NCBI RefSeq assembly: GCF_002017865.1
Contig: NZ_MTJN01000002.1
Span: forward strand, 1,054,001-1,118,000
Direction: 5' to 3'
DNA from: Rhodoferax fermentans
Lineage (GTDB): Bacteria; Pseudomonadota; Gammaproteobacteria; Burkholderiales; Burkholderiaceae_C
Length of the DNA: 64,000 bases
Positions 28,235 to 38,125 of this stretch are shown here, in pieces; within the stretch, counting starts at the first letter, position 1, and every line of letters starts with the position of its first letter. The notes beneath the pieces are model-generated. The model did not search any database. It had not been told where the DNA came from and saw only the letters and a program-made list of their open reading frames with translations. Both the position numbers and the translations under genes were made by a program.

Positions 28235-31200
28235 ATGAGTACCTCACGCAAGGACTTGCGAGTCCGGGTGCTACAGGCCCTGGTGGCCATCGTCGTGCTG
28301 ATCGTTGCGGGTACCGCAGTGCTCAAGGTGATCGGCAACGAGTACCGCCGCAGTCTCGCTGACCACATCATCAGCAACCTCAAGACCATGGAGCGGGTTC
28401 TTGCTTTGCAGCAGCAGGACTCAGCCGCCCGTGTCCAAACGATTGCCGACGAACCTCGCTTCAAGGAGCTGACCAAACGTCTGCTGGTTGGCCCCAGCGA
28501 ACGGGCGGCCCATGACAACATCAAAAGCTGGATCACACCACGCTTCAAGAGCCGTGGTTTTGAAGACTACCAGTTGATCTCGGCCGACGGGCTTCACGTG
28601 ATTGCCTCGGGAAATAGGCAATACATTGGCCAATCGACGCTGCCGTCGACACAAGAGGCGTTGCGCTTGGCCGAGTTGACAGGTGCCGCCATGACGCGGC
28701 CTATTTCAGCGCATCACCCGGTTGCCGGCCTGGTGATTGACAACCCCAACGATGTTGCCTACCAGCTGTCTTGCTCACGCATCAACGAGGGCATAACCAA
28801 CCTCGCCTTCCTGTGTTTGCATGAAAACCCCTTTCCACGCCTGTATCGGCTGTTACACGCGGGCCGCTCCGGGTTGACCGGTGACGCCTATGTGGTTGAT
28901 GATGCTGGCCAAATCCTGTCGCCGGTCCGTTTTGAAAAAAGTCTGCCCCACCCCATTGGCGCGGAACCCGGCTGGAGCCTGTTCGGCTTGTCTGCCCACC
29001 TCATGCAAGACAACGCTGAGGTCACCGACCAACCCAGCAATAGCTTTTATACACAGGTGGTGGCACGTTTGCTGGAACACGATTCGCTGCAGACCAGCCT
29101 GATCGAGAACTACATCGACTTTCGCGGACGGCGGGTCGTCGGTGCAGCCTCTTGGTTGCCCGACACGCAGATGGGCATCGTGATTGAGGAGGAGATGGAC
29201 GAGGCCTTTCGCTCGTACCACTTTGCGCTCAACACCCTGGTGGCGCTGATTGGCTTGGGGGTTGTCCTGATTGCCGCGTTGACGTGGCTGGACTTGCGCT
29301 CGCGGTTTTCACTGGCACGCAGTCAGCAACAGCTGGCCGCCTTCCGTGACAACATTCCGGCCGAGATCCATATGAAGAGTGCATCAGGCCGCTACCTGAT
29401 GGCCAACCCGGTCTTTGAGTCAGCCTTCAACGCCCCGCCCGGCCATGTTCTCGGCAAAACCGACGCCGAACTGTTTCCGCCCGAAGAGGCGCGCAGACGC
29501 GAAGCCGAACACCGTGAGGTGGTTCGCAGCGGCCAGGCGTTTCGCCTGAACCAGACGCGGCCGTCCGGGGATGACGGTGAAACCACCTACAGCGTGGTGT
29601 GTTTCCCCGTGCGGGGGGATGACGACAAGACGGTGGTTGCCGTTGGCACCGTGGCGCTGAACATCACCGAGCAGATCCGCACACAGCGGGAGCTGGAGGA
29701 GATGACACGCACGCTGGAGGACAAGGTGGTGGTGCGCACCGAACAACTGGCCGCTGCCCGCGACATGGCCGAGGCAGCAGGCCGCGCCAAGGCCGAGTTC
29801 CTGGCGAACATGAGCCACGAGATTCGCACCCCGCTGAATGCCATTCTGGGCATGAGCCATCTCGCGGCGCATGTCAATACCTCACAGCGTGTTGCACACT
29901 ACATTGAGCGCATTCGGTCATCTGGGCAACATCTGCTCGCGATCGTCAATGACATTCTGGATCTCTCCAGGTTCGAGGCGGGGAAACTGCCGATTCACCA
30001 CACCGAGTTTTCACTCGAAGGTTTGCTCTCCAATGTGGCTGACCTGGTCTGGGAGCGTGCTGATACCAAGGGACTGGAGTTGATCATCGCGATCGAGCCT
30101 GGCCTGCCCGACATGCTGGTGGGTGATGCGATGCGCATCGGTCAAATCCTGATCAACTTTGCCAACAACGCCGTGAAGTTCACTGGGGATGGTGATGTGG
30201 TTCTGCGTGTTGCCGCGCTCAACCGGAATGGTGCACAGATCACCCTGCGTTTTGAGGTGGAAGACACGGGCATCGGGATCACCGAAGAACAACTGTCCCT
30301 GCTGTTTTCACCTTTCCAGCAACTCCATGGTTCAGCAAACCAGGGTTTCGAAGGCACGGGGCTGGGCCTGGCGATCAGCAAAAATCTCGCAGAGTTGATG
30401 GACGCCAAGGTTAGCGTCCGGTCACAGACCGGCTGCGGCAGCGTATTTGCATTGGAGATCTGTCTGACAGTGAGTGCGCAGCTTGGCTTGACGGCCCCTC
30501 CCACGTCCGTAGAGGGCTGCAGGTATGCGCTGGTGGTGGATGACAACACCCAGGCGCGTGGCCAGTTGGCCAAGCTGTTGCGTTCACTGGGCATTTTTGT
30601 CGACGAGACCAGCCAGGCCCAGCAAGCCATCACGCAGCTTGCCAAGGTCGACGCAGAGAATCGTCCCTACGACATTGTTTTCATCGACTGGCGAATGCCT
30701 GAAATGAACGGGCAGCGGTTGGCCGAGGACATCCAGCAGCTGCCTTTGCGTGGACTCAGGCCACGACTGGTGTTGATGGCCAGCAACGTGCAAGGTCTGC
30801 CAGACCACGTTGATCGTTCACTTTTTGCAGCGGTGATGTCCAAACCTGTAACCCCCTCCGAGCTGCTGGATACCGTCACCAGACGGGTGCATCCCGAACA
30901 TGCCAGCAAAGCCCCTGTATCCGGCTTGCCCGTGCGCTGGGAAGGTCTGTACGGACGTCATATCCTTTTGGTGGAAGACAACCCGATCAACCAGGAGGTG
31001 GTGCACGGCCTTCTGGACCTGGTTGGCGCCCGTGTCAGCATGGCCCGTGACGGCTCACACGGCATACGCCTGTTGCAGGAACATACCTTCGACTTGGTGC
31101 TGATGGACATCAATATGCCGGTCATGAACGGTTTTGAAGCGGCGGACCTGATCAAACAAGATCTTCGTTTTGCAAACTTGCCGATCATCGCGCTGACGGC

Positions 31201-31774
31201 CAACGCCCTTGGCGGGGACCGCGAACGCTGTCTGGCAGCGGGCATGAGCGACTACATCGCCAAACCGATTGACCCCAACCAGATGTTCCCGATCCTTCTG
31301 CGCCACCTGCCCGTGGCACCCAAACCGCAAGAACCGGCGCACGTCCTCGAGCAACAGGCGCCTGTGCGGAACGTCCCCGGCAACGATGTTGAGACCATGC
31401 TCGTTGCCGTGGCCCGGATTCCGGGTGTCAACGTCACCGAAGCGGTGTCACGCATGATGGGGCGGCGCGAACTGTATGCCAAGCTCGTTGTCCGCTTTGT
31501 TGCCGAACGCAAGGGCATGTTGGAAACGCTGGAACAGGCCCTGCACCTCGGGGACCGAGAGACTATGCTTGATGTCATCCACAACGCCAAGTCGATGTTG
31601 GGGGCACTGGGTGTTGAGGATCTGAAGCATCGCGCTGCTGCCCTGCAAAGCGCACTGAGCGAAAACGGGGACCGCAGCGAGACCCCTCATCTGGAGGCAG
31701 ATATTTCGGTGTTCGCAGCCGATTTTGCAGCACTGTTGCTGCGCCTCAAGGAGCTCACACCAAGCTCCGCCTGA
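28235..31774 (+). CDS. Hybrid sensor histidine kinase with two receiver domains and an HPt domain
   Basis: This is an 1179-aa membrane sensor. In order: a membrane helix (about 10-30), a large periplasmic sensor domain (about 31-325, Cache-like by size and position), a second helix (about 330-352), a PAS domain (about 365-485), a coiled coil, HisKA with the phospho-His in [13 protein letters not shown] (about 527), and HATPase with [15 protein letters not shown] and [11 protein letters not shown]. Then follow a first receiver ([13 protein letters not shown]), a second receiver ([20 protein letters not shown], Asp about 957) and an HPt-like domain with His in [13 protein letters not shown] (about 1115). 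All phospho-sites are present, so a multi-step relay is expected. The FixJ-like regulator gene follows, making a likely pair that controls the nearby TRAP genes. Confidence 0.93.
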   Translation: MSTSRKDLRVRVLQALVAIVVLIVAGTAVLKVIGNEYRRSLADHIISNLKTMERVLALQQQDSAARVQTIADEPRFKELTKRLLVGPSERAAHDNIKSWITPRFKSRGFEDYQLISADGLHVIASGNRQYIGQSTLPSTQEALRLAELTGAAMTRPISAHHPVAGLVIDNPNDVAYQLSCSRINEGITNLAFLCLHENPFPRLYRLLHAGRSGLTGDAYVVDDAGQILSPVRFEKSLPHPIGAEPGWSLFGLSAHLMQDNAEVTDQPSNSFYTQVVARLLEHDSLQTSLIENYIDFRGRRVVGAASWLPDTQMGIVIEEEMDEAFRSYHFALNTLVALIGLGVVLIAALTWLDLRSRFSLARSQQQLAAFRDNIPAEIHMKSASGRYLMANPVFESAFNAPPGHVLGKTDAELFPPEEARRREAEHREVVRSGQAFRLNQTRPSGDDGETTYSVVCFPVRGDDDKTVVAVGTVALNITEQIRTQRELEEMTRTLEDKVVVRTEQLAAARDMAEAAGRAKAEFLANMSHEIRTPLNAILGMSHLAAHVNTSQRVAHYIERIRSSGQHLLAIVNDILDLSRFEAGKLPIHHTEFSLEGLLSNVADLVWERADTKGLELIIAIEPGLPDMLVGDAMRIGQILINFANNAVKFTGDGDVVLRVAALNRNGAQITLRFEVEDTGIGITEEQLSLLFSPFQQLHGSANQGFEGTGLGLAISKNLAELMDAKVSVRSQTGCGSVFALEICLTVSAQLGLTAPPTSVEGCRYALVVDDNTQARGQLAKLLRSLGIFVDETSQAQQAITQLAKVDAENRPYDIVFIDWRMPEMNGQRLAEDIQQLPLRGLRPRLVLMASNVQGLPDHVDRSLFAAVMSKPVTPSELLDTVTRRVHPEHASKAPVSGLPVRWEGLYGRHILLVEDNPINQEVVHGLLDLVGARVSMARDGSHGIRLLQEHTFDLVLMDINMPVMNGFEAADLIKQDLRFANLPIIALTANALGGDRERCLAAGMSDYIAKPIDPNQMFPILLRHLPVAPKPQEPAHVLEQQAPVRNVPGNDVETMLVAVARIPGVNVTEAVSRMMGRRELYAKLVVRFVAERKGMLETLEQALHLGDRETMLDVIHNAKSMLGALGVEDLKHRAAALQSALSENGDRSETPHLEADISVFAADFAALLLRLKELTPSSA

Positions 31775-31878
31775 CACCGCCAGACAGCCGTTTCGGGGGC
31801 CGAACGTAGAATGCCAGAAACAGTGGGTGAATCGGCGATCCGTATCAGCGACAGAGATATGAACAATTTGGAATTGGC

Positions 31879-32481
31879 ATGATGCGGACTGTATGCCCAA
31901 TCGTTTATGTCATTGATGATGATGACATGGCCCTCTGGATGTTTCGGGAGTTTCTGGCCGACGTCGAAGCTGACATCCGAACATTCACGTCAGCACAGAC
32001 CTTTCTCGACGCCTATCACCCTGGTCCCCACGAATGTCTGATTTGTGATCTGCGTATGCCTGGGATCGACGGGCTTGAGGTGCAGCGCCAGTTGCTGGAG
32101 AAAGGCAGCCATTTGCCGATCATCCTGGTTTCTGGCTACCCCGCAGTTCACTGCGCTGTTGAGGCCATCAAAAAAGGCGCTGTTGATTTTCTTGAAAAAC
32201 CCGTTGATGGTGCGACGCTGGTCGAGAAGGTGCAGAGTGCGCTGGCTCGCAGCCGTCAGCTGTATGAAGAAGACAAGCTCAGAGCCATGCGAGAAGCTCG
32301 GCTGTCATCCCTCACACCCAAGGAGCGCCAGATTGCAGAACTGGTGATTACTGGCAGATCGAGCCCGAAGATTGCAGAAGACCTCCAGATCAGTGTGCGC
32401 ACGGTGGAAAACCACCGTGCTCGGCTGATGGAGAAACTCAATGTCACCTCCGCCATTGAGCTGGTCAGACTTTTTCTCTGA
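31879..32481 (+). CDS. FixJ/NarL-type response regulator
   Basis: This 200-aa regulator has a receiver domain (DDDD near the start, phospho-acceptor Asp about residue 57 in CDLRMPG, Lys in FLEKPV) and a C-terminal LuxR-type HTH (LTPKERQIAELVITGRSSPK, VRTVENHRARLMEKL). The FixJ-like receiver and its position between the hybrid kinase and a TRAP transporter suggest a DctR/FixJ-type activator of dctPQM. Two ATGs lie 3 bp apart. The downstream gap holds several inverted repeats that could be its binding sites. Confidence 0.93.
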   Translation: MMRTVCPIVYVIDDDDMALWMFREFLADVEADIRTFTSAQTFLDAYHPGPHECLICDLRMPGIDGLEVQRQLLEKGSHLPIILVSGYPAVHCAVEAIKKGAVDFLEKPVDGATLVEKVQSALARSRQLYEEDKLRAMREARLSSLTPKERQIAELVITGRSSPKIAEDLQISVRTVENHRARLMEKLNVTSAIELVRLFL

Positions 32482-32554
32482 GTTGTGACCTGGTCCCGTG
32501 ATGGCCTGCACCATCCGGTGGCCACACACCAACGCCATGCCTGATGCGTTTGGC

Positions 32555-32605
32555 ACACCACCGGTGTCTGAGTAGATCTACTCTTTTCGTCACCCACTGA
32601 GTGAC
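32555..32605 (+). promoter_or_regulatory. Cluster of dyads between the regulator gene and dctP
   Basis: Three short dyads lie in 51 bp: ACACC-N3-GGTGT (32555-32567), the perfect 12-bp palindrome AGTAGATCTACT (32571-32582), and GTCAC-N7-GTGAC (32589-32605). Such clustering upstream of a transporter operon beside its regulator suggests operator sites. Which protein binds is inference. Confidence 0.5.
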
Positions 32606-32617
32606 ACACAATTTCTT

Positions 32618-32659
32618 CGTTTGATCGATGAAGCAGCGCGTTGCTTCATCGATCAAACG
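32618..32659 (+). promoter_or_regulatory. Perfect 18-bp inverted repeat in the dctP leader
   Basis: The arms CGTTTGATCGATGAAGCA (32618-32635) and its exact complement (32642-32659) flank a 6-nt GC-rich loop and end 31 bp before the dctP start. There is no T-run, so it is not a simple terminator. It could be an operator, or a leader hairpin affecting mRNA stability or translation. Confidence 0.8.
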
Positions 32660-32690
32660 CTCAATCATCGCAGTTCAACAAGGAAGACAA

Positions 32691-33713
32691 ATGCAAGTAT
32701 TCAAGAGGATTCTGAGCCCCATCGCCCTGGTAACCGCTCTGGTCTTTGCCGCCAGTGCCGGTCAGGCGGCTGACATCAAGGAACGCAGCCTGAAGTTTCC
32801 GATCGTCAACGCGATCGACCATCCGCAAGGCTTGGGTGTGCAAAAGTTCATTGAGGTCGTTGACAAAAAGAGCGGCGGCAAAATCAAGATCAAGGTTTTC
32901 CCGAATGGCACACTGGGTGGTGAACAGCAGGTCGCATCAGCCATGCAGGGCGGCACAATCGAGCTGTCGGCCATGTCACCCGCACAGATTGTTGGCACGA
33001 TCAAGGAGTTTGTCGTTCTCGACTTCCCCTTCTCGTTTGCCAACGTGGCACAAGCCGACGCAGTGCTCGACGGCCCGTTCGGCCAGAAACTGATGGACTA
33101 CATGCCGGCCAAAGGTTGGGTGGGCCTGGGTTTCATGGAACAAGGTTACCGCAGCATCAGTAACAGCAAACGACCAATCAACAAGCTCGAAGACATCAAA
33201 GGTCTGAAGATCCGCACGATCTCCAACCCGCTTTACGTTGACATGCTCAATACCTTGGGTGCCAATGCGGTTGCCATGCCCTTCCCGGAGCTTTACACAG
33301 CGCTCGAAATGAAGACCGTCGATGGCCAGGAAAACCCGGAAACCTCGGTCGATTCGAGTAAGTTCTACGAAGTGCAGAAGTATTTCAGCGCTGATCGCCA
33401 CATCTACAACCCACAGATGATCATGGCCAGCAAGAAGTTCTGGGACACGCTGTCGGCTGATGAAAAGAGCATCTTTCAAGAAGCCATGGTGGAGGCACGC
33501 AACGTCCAGCGTAAAGCTGCACGCGCAATGACCGACAAATCGCGCAAGGTGCTGATCGAGCACGGCATGCTGCTCAACGAAATTGCGCCAGCCGAGCTGC
33601 AGCGTATGAAGGACGCGGTCAAACCGGTCACCGACAAGTACGCTGCACAGCTTGACCCGGCGCTGGTCAAGGCCTTCTACGCTGAACTCGATAGAACCAA
33701 GAACCTGAAGTAG
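32691..33713 (+). CDS. dctP: TRAP transporter solute-binding protein, DctP family
   Basis: This is a periplasmic receptor (340 aa) of a TRAP transporter. Signal peptide: ALVTALVFAASAGQAADI, cut about residue 24. DctP-family segments include FPNGTLGGEQQVASAMQGG, the conserved arginine region GLKIRTISNPLYVDMLNTLG and GQENPETSVDSSKFYEVQKY. The fold favours carboxylate solutes bound through that arginine. AGGAAG lies a few bases before the ATG. The frame stays open upstream, but the earlier ATG falls within the inverted repeat and is rejected. With YiaK/YiaL-like enzymes nearby, a sugar acid is the likely ligand. Confidence 0.93.
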   Translation: MQVFKRILSPIALVTALVFAASAGQAADIKERSLKFPIVNAIDHPQGLGVQKFIEVVDKKSGGKIKIKVFPNGTLGGEQQVASAMQGGTIELSAMSPAQIVGTIKEFVVLDFPFSFANVAQADAVLDGPFGQKLMDYMPAKGWVGLGFMEQGYRSISNSKRPINKLEDIKGLKIRTISNPLYVDMLNTLGANAVAMPFPELYTALEMKTVDGQENPETSVDSSKFYEVQKYFSADRHIYNPQMIMASKKFWDTLSADEKSIFQEAMVEARNVQRKAARAMTDKSRKVLIEHGMLLNEIAPAELQRMKDAVKPVTDKYAAQLDPALVKAFYAELDRTKNLK

Positions 33714-33795
33714 TCCTACGACAAGTTGCGTCGGGATGGTCATTGACCAACCCGGCGCTGTTGTGTATCAGCTGGCAAGTGGCAAGGCAAAAATT

Positions 33796-34350
33796 ATGAA
33801 AATATTGGAGATTTACCTGATCAAACTGTTCAACAGTTTGATAGTGGCGTTTCTGGCGGTGATGTTGGTTTTGGTGTTCGGCAACGTCGTTCTGCGCTAT
33901 GTATTCAACTCGGGCATCACAATCTCTGAGGAGCTGTCTCGGATCATGTTTGTCTGGTTGACTTTCCTGGGCGCGGTCGTGGCCATGAAAGAACATGCCC
34001 ATTTGGGTATCGACACCCTGACAAAACGTTTATCACCAAATGCGCAAAAGTTTTGTGTGGTTGTCACCAGCCTGCTGGTGCTTGGCGTCTGTGGCTTGGT
34101 TCTGGTTGGCAGTTGGCAGCAGACGGTGATCAATCTCGGCACCGAGTTCCCGGCAACCGGCATGCCTGTTGCCGTGCAATATGCCGCCGGGATCGTCGCC
34201 AGCGTCGGAATCGGAGCCTACTTGGTCCGCAACATCTATGTTGTGCTGATCGGTCAGGCCAACGCGCAGGACCTGATGATGGGGAACAGTTCGCTCGATC
34301 AGATCGAGACCCATGGCAATAACCAAAACAATGCGGGGAGCGGCAAATGA
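33796..34350 (+). CDS. dctQ: TRAP transporter small permease, DctQ family
   Basis: This 184-aa protein has four membrane helices (about 10-35, 48-70, 88-110, 130-152) and the DctQ motif ISEELSRIMFVWLTFLGAV. It partners DctM in the membrane. The start at 33796 follows an AAGG sequence; an in-frame ATG 60 bp upstream is less likely. The C-terminal tail is polar (Asn/Gln rich). It overlaps dctM by 4 bp. Confidence 0.92.
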   Translation: MKILEIYLIKLFNSLIVAFLAVMLVLVFGNVVLRYVFNSGITISEELSRIMFVWLTFLGAVVAMKEHAHLGIDTLTKRLSPNAQKFCVVVTSLLVLGVCGLVLVGSWQQTVINLGTEFPATGMPVAVQYAAGIVASVGIGAYLVRNIYVVLIGQANAQDLMMGNSSLDQIETHGNNQNNAGSGK

Positions 34351-35627
34351 CCTTGGCCATTTTTCTCGGCTGCCTGATCGGTTTTATGCTGGTCGGTGTA
34401 CCGATCGCTTTCACCTTGTTGTTGTCCGGTACCGCGCTGATGTGGTACATGGGCATTTTTGATGCGCAGTTGATTGCCCAGAACCTGATCAACGGGGCTG
34501 ACAACTTCGTTTTGTTGGCTGCGCCGTTCTTCATGTTGGCCGGCGAGTTCATGAATGCCGGGGGCCTTTCCCGCCGAATCGTCAACATGGCCATGGCCTT
34601 GGTCGGACACATCAAAGGAGGCCTCGGTTACGTGGCCGTCGTTGCAGCGATCATCATGGCCAGCCTCTCCGGATCAGCTGTGGCGGATACCACGGCACTG
34701 GCCGCTTTGTTGTTGCCCATGATGCGCGAAGCCAAGTATGACGAAGGTCGTTGCGCCGGGCTGATTGCCTGCGGGGGCATCATTGCACCCATCATTCCAC
34801 CAAGCATTCCCTTCGTCATTTTTGGCGTTGCCGCACAGGTTTCGATCACCAAACTGTTTTTGGCGGGCATTGTCCCGGGTGTTTTGATGGGGATGTCAAT
34901 CATCTTTGCCTGGTGGTGGGTGTCGCGCCATGACAAGTTGAAAACCCAGAAGCGCCCGCCTGCGGCAGAAATTCGCAAGACTTTTGTTGAAGGCATCTGG
35001 GCGCTGTTCCTGCCGGTGATCATCATCGTTGGCCTGAAGATGGGCGTGTTCACACCGACCGAAGCAGCCGTGGTGGCGGCAGTCTATGCCCTGTTTGTCG
35101 GAATGTTTGTTTACCGCGAGCTCAAGTTCAAGGATCTCTACAAACTCTTCCTGAGTGCAGGAAAAATGACCGCCGTGGTGATGTTCCTGGTGGGTGGTGC
35201 GATGGTGACGGCTTGGCTGATCACAGTGGCTGATTTGCCGGGTCAACTGGTTGAACTGCTTGGCCCTGTCCTTGATTCGCCAAAACTTTTCATGTTTGCG
35301 ATCGTCATCGTCACACTGATCATCGGCACCTCGATGGACATGACACCAACCATATTGATTCTGGCGCCGGTCTTGATGCCGGTCGTCAAACAGGTGGGCA
35401 TCAACCCGGTGTACTTCGGCGTGATTTTTGTCATGGCCAATGCCATTGGGTTGATTACGCCACCGGTCGGCACATCGCTGACCGCCGTCTGTGGGGTGGG
35501 CAAAATTCCGGTGGGAAAAGTTGTCGTCGGTATGTGGCCCTTCCTGTTGGCAGAAGTGAGCGTCATCTTCTTACTCGTTCTGTTCCCGGATTTGGTTCTG
35601 GTCCCGCTGGCTTTCCTGTCGCGTTAG
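34347..35627 (+). CDS. dctM: TRAP transporter large permease, DctM family
   Basis: This is the ion-coupled channel subunit (426 aa) with about 12 membrane helices. DctM motifs include GGLSRRIVNMAMALVGHIKG, SLSGSAVADTTALAALLLP and IIPPSIPFVIFGV. The protein is complete, but its stop codon TAG is part of the 4-bp target duplicated by the IS5-family element that follows. Transcription past dctM is now interrupted by the IS, and the original operon terminator lies 1.3 kb further. Confidence 0.94.
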   Translation: MTLAIFLGCLIGFMLVGVPIAFTLLLSGTALMWYMGIFDAQLIAQNLINGADNFVLLAAPFFMLAGEFMNAGGLSRRIVNMAMALVGHIKGGLGYVAVVAAIIMASLSGSAVADTTALAALLLPMMREAKYDEGRCAGLIACGGIIAPIIPPSIPFVIFGVAAQVSITKLFLAGIVPGVLMGMSIIFAWWWVSRHDKLKTQKRPPAAEIRKTFVEGIWALFLPVIIIVGLKMGVFTPTEAAVVAAVYALFVGMFVYRELKFKDLYKLFLSAGKMTAVVMFLVGGAMVTAWLITVADLPGQLVELLGPVLDSPKLFMFAIVIVTLIIGTSMDMTPTILILAPVLMPVVKQVGINPVYFGVIFVMANAIGLITPPVGTSLTAVCGVGKIPVGKVVVGMWPFLLAEVSVIFLLVLFPDLVLVPLAFLSR

Positions 35628-36803
35628 GGCAACACTGATCAAGTCCCCAGTTGGCCCATGACTTGCATGGTTCGTGGCATCCCAAGCAGGAGATGCAGAT
35701 GAAACAACAAACTCTGGCCATGGCCGAACAACAAAGCTTTGAGACCTACCGCAAGCCCACGCGGCGCGATGAGTTCTTGAAGACCATGGAAGTCATCGTT
35801 CCCTGGGCCGCTCTGTGCGAAGTCATCGAGCCGTTTTACCCCAAGGCCGGTAATGGGCGTCCCCCCATCGGGCTTGAGCGTATGCTGCGCATCCACTTCA
35901 TCCAGCACTGGTTCAACCTGGCAGACCTGGCCTGTGAAGAAGCTCTGTACGACAGCGTGAGCCTGCGTCGCTTCGTGGGCATTGACCTGGGGCGTGAATC
36001 TGTGCCGGACGCCACCACGGTGTTGAACTTTCGCAAACTCCTCAACAAGCACAAACTTGGCCAAGCCCTGTTTGCCCAAGTAGGCGCTGTCTTGCAAAGC
36101 AAGGGCTTCAAGCTCAACACCGGCACCATTGTGGACGCCACCATCATTGGTGCACCGAGTTCCACCAAGAATGCGAATAAGGCGCGCGACCCGGACATGC
36201 ACCAAACCCGCAAGGGCCAACAGTGGTACTTTGGCATGAAGTTGCACATCGGTGTGGACAGCCAAAGTGGTCTGGCCCACCATGCGGTGGTCACAGCAGC
36301 CAACGTGCATGACAAACACCCACTGCCCAGTTTGTTGCATGGCAAGGAGCAACGCGTCTATGGCGACAGTGCCTACGCCAGCCAGAAGGAGCTGATCCGC
36401 AGTGCAGCACCCAAGGCCAAAGACTTCACCAACCAGCGCAGTCGCCGCTCTGGTGTGGTCGATGAAGGCATTCGCGCCAAGAACCGCAACAAATCCAAGA
36501 TCCGCTCACGCGTGGAGCATGTATTTGCTGTGGTCAAGCGCCTGTGGGGCTTTGGCAAGGTGCGTTACCGTGGGTTGCAGAAGAACGCCACGCGGGCGTT
36601 TACTGCTTTGGCGCTGGCCAACATCTATCTCTGCCGACAAAGGCTGATGGCACAGGTGCGTCCATGAGGGCGCAATAGGGGGTGAATTCCCCCTGAAACA
36701 GCCTCAAAGGGGGCAAAAGCGAGCTCAGCTGGTCGCAATTTCGACAACTTCGGTTTCTCGATACCGCTGGGGCCTGCTTTGACTCTACTTGTTCAGCGTT
36801 GCC
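35628..36803 (+). mobile_element. IS5-family insertion sequence (1176 bp)
   Basis: The ends GGCAACACTGATCAAGT and ACTTGTTCAGCGTTGCC are inverted repeats matching at 15 of 17 bases. A direct repeat TTAG flanks the element (35624-35627 and 36804-36807), the usual 4-bp target of IS5 relatives. It encodes one intact DDE transposase, so it looks complete and possibly active. The left copy of TTAG contains the dctM stop codon. Confidence 0.95.
35699..36667 (+). CDS. IS5-family transposase
   Basis: This is a 322-aa DDE transposase. The N-terminal domain (about 1-120) has PPIGLERMLRIHFIQHWFNL. The catalytic residues are Asp in TIVDATIIGAPSS (about 146), Asp in VYGDSAYAS (about 222) and Glu in RSRVEHVFAVVKR (about 273), with the IS5 Y-(2)-R-(3)-E-(6)-K spacing visible around the Glu. 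AGGAG lies 6 bp before the ATG at 35699. The gene is unbroken. A short hairpin GGGGGTGAATTCCCCC follows the stop within the element. Confidence 0.95.
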   Translation: MKQQTLAMAEQQSFETYRKPTRRDEFLKTMEVIVPWAALCEVIEPFYPKAGNGRPPIGLERMLRIHFIQHWFNLADLACEEALYDSVSLRRFVGIDLGRESVPDATTVLNFRKLLNKHKLGQALFAQVGAVLQSKGFKLNTGTIVDATIIGAPSSTKNANKARDPDMHQTRKGQQWYFGMKLHIGVDSQSGLAHHAVVTAANVHDKHPLPSLLHGKEQRVYGDSAYASQKELIRSAAPKAKDFTNQRSRRSGVVDEGIRAKNRNKSKIRSRVEHVFAVVKRLWGFGKVRYRGLQKNATRAFTALALANIYLCRQRLMAQVRP

Positions 36804-37085
36804 TTAGACGTTGTTACGCATGGGACAACGCTGTGTAAAACCCGACCAGTTTTGTCACATCAGCGTTGAACCTGTGCAATCTGCGCCACGTTTCAGCTGA
36901 GCGCACACATTTAAAGCCTGCCGTCTGCCGCGCAGGCTTTTTCAATTTCCGAGAGGTGATTTACAAGACGCTGCTTGACCCAGTCCAAGGCCGATCCGCA
37001 TTTCAGGGCCCAGGCCCTTGGTCAAACGATAGCAGATCAACAAGCGATAAACACAATCGCCTGTTGACACATCAATGTCGGTGAC
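36804..37085. other. Intergenic stretch between the IS and the yiaK-like gene
   Basis: Together with the non-coding IS end this is about 400 bp without a gene. It holds the right TTAG duplication and one terminator. I see no convincing gene; the short open frame from 36866 has no codon bias or ribosome binding site. Confidence 0.6.
36913..36942 (+). terminator. Rho-independent terminator, probably of the original dctPQM operon
   Basis: AAAGCCTGC (36913-36921) and GCAGGCTTT (36932-36940) form a 9-bp stem followed by TTTTT. It faces the TRAP operon and was separated from it by the IS insertion. The A-rich left side may let it also serve the convergent yiaK-like transcript. Confidence 0.85.
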
Positions 37086-38090
37086 TCAGAGCGCTTGGAT
37101 CTTGGCCCAGACACCGTCATCCACAGGAATACCATTGGCCAAGTTGGTATTGCGGATGGCCAGGGAATTCTCCCCGGGATACAGCACAGACTGATTGGGG
37201 TCGACACGTTCAGAAGCATGCAAATTCTCGAGAACCTCTTCGACGGCGGACTTCAGGTAGTCTTCGCCAGCAATGTTGTTGGCATCCAGTGCAATGAACA
37301 TCTGTGACAGGCCATATTCGTCATTGCTGAGTTGGCCAACGCTCGCCACCGAGCGCCCACCAGATAGCACCGTGGCCACCAGATCCAGCACAATCGACAG
37401 CGCCGAGCCCTTCCAATAGCCAATCGGTAACACGCGCCAGCTTTTCAAGATCTCATTCGGGTCACATGACAATTGTCCCTGCTCGTCAAAGCCTCCCGGT
37501 ACAGGCAGCATTTCGTTACGCAAGGCCTTGTTTTCCATCTGACCGTAGGAAAACTGCGCCATGGCAACATCCACAACAACATGGCCCCCCTGCCTCGGCA
37601 CCGCCATGATGAATGGGTTGTTGCCAATGCGCCGATCACGCGCGCCCCAGGCTGGCATATTGGGCTGGGTATTGGTCCAGCAGATGCCAATACAGCCAGC
37701 ATCAGCGGCTTGCCAGCCATAACTGCCACCGCGCAGCCAGTGGTTGGTGTTCGCCATGGCAACGCAACCTATGCCATTGGAACGTGCCAGCTCAATGGCC
37801 CGGTCCATCGCCAGCTTGGCATTCACGTTGCCCAGGCCAAGGTTCCCGTTCCAACGCTCGAAGGCACCCATACCGTCGACTTTGGTGGGCTTGGCCTTGA
37901 GGTTGATGTACCCCTTGTCAATGTACTCCACCACACGCGGGAAGCGGTTCACACCATGCGAGTACACACCGTCACAGCTTGATTCGGTCATCAACTGCGC
38001 CGACAGGTCGGCGGTGGCTTCGTCACAGCCCTTTTTCATCAGGACGCGTTTGAACTGTGCTTTCAGGTCTTCAAAGGAAATGCGGGGCAT
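37086..38090 (-). CDS. yiaK: 2,3-diketo-L-gulonate reductase-like NAD(P)H oxidoreductase
   Basis: This is a 334-aa member of the Ldh2/malate-lactate dehydrogenase-like family, resembling E. coli YiaK (DlgD). Shared blocks are YSHGVNRFPRVVEYIDKG (catalytic His about residue 45), ANTNHWLRGGSYGWQAAD and YWKGSALSIVLD, and the end VDDGVWAKIQAL is nearly the same as in YiaK. The E. coli enzyme reduces 2,3-diketo-L-gulonate. Here the exact substrate is inferred to be a similar sugar acid, because TRAP genes and a yiaL-like gene are close. It is the last gene of the leftward operon, 35 bp after the MocA-type gene. Confidence 0.88.
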   Translation of the reverse strand: MPRISFEDLKAQFKRVLMKKGCDEATADLSAQLMTESSCDGVYSHGVNRFPRVVEYIDKGYINLKAKPTKVDGMGAFERWNGNLGLGNVNAKLAMDRAIELARSNGIGCVAMANTNHWLRGGSYGWQAADAGCIGICWTNTQPNMPAWGARDRRIGNNPFIMAVPRQGGHVVVDVAMAQFSYGQMENKALRNEMLPVPGGFDEQGQLSCDPNEILKSWRVLPIGYWKGSALSIVLDLVATVLSGGRSVASVGQLSNDEYGLSQMFIALDANNIAGEDYLKSAVEEVLENLHASERVDPNQSVLYPGENSLAIRNTNLANGIPVDDGVWAKIQAL

Positions 38091-38125
38091 CGTCTATTCC
38101 AATCGATTTGAGCGGGCAAAGGCAT

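Noticed and set aside
32541..32575. Sigma-54 promoter before dctP (TTGGCAC)
   Set aside because: There is no TTGC-type -12 element at the right spacing after GG, and the regulator is FixJ-like, not a sigma-54 activator.
36866..37084. Small open frame of 72 codons after the IS
   Set aside because: It contains the terminator hairpin, lacks a ribosome binding site and has no coding character.
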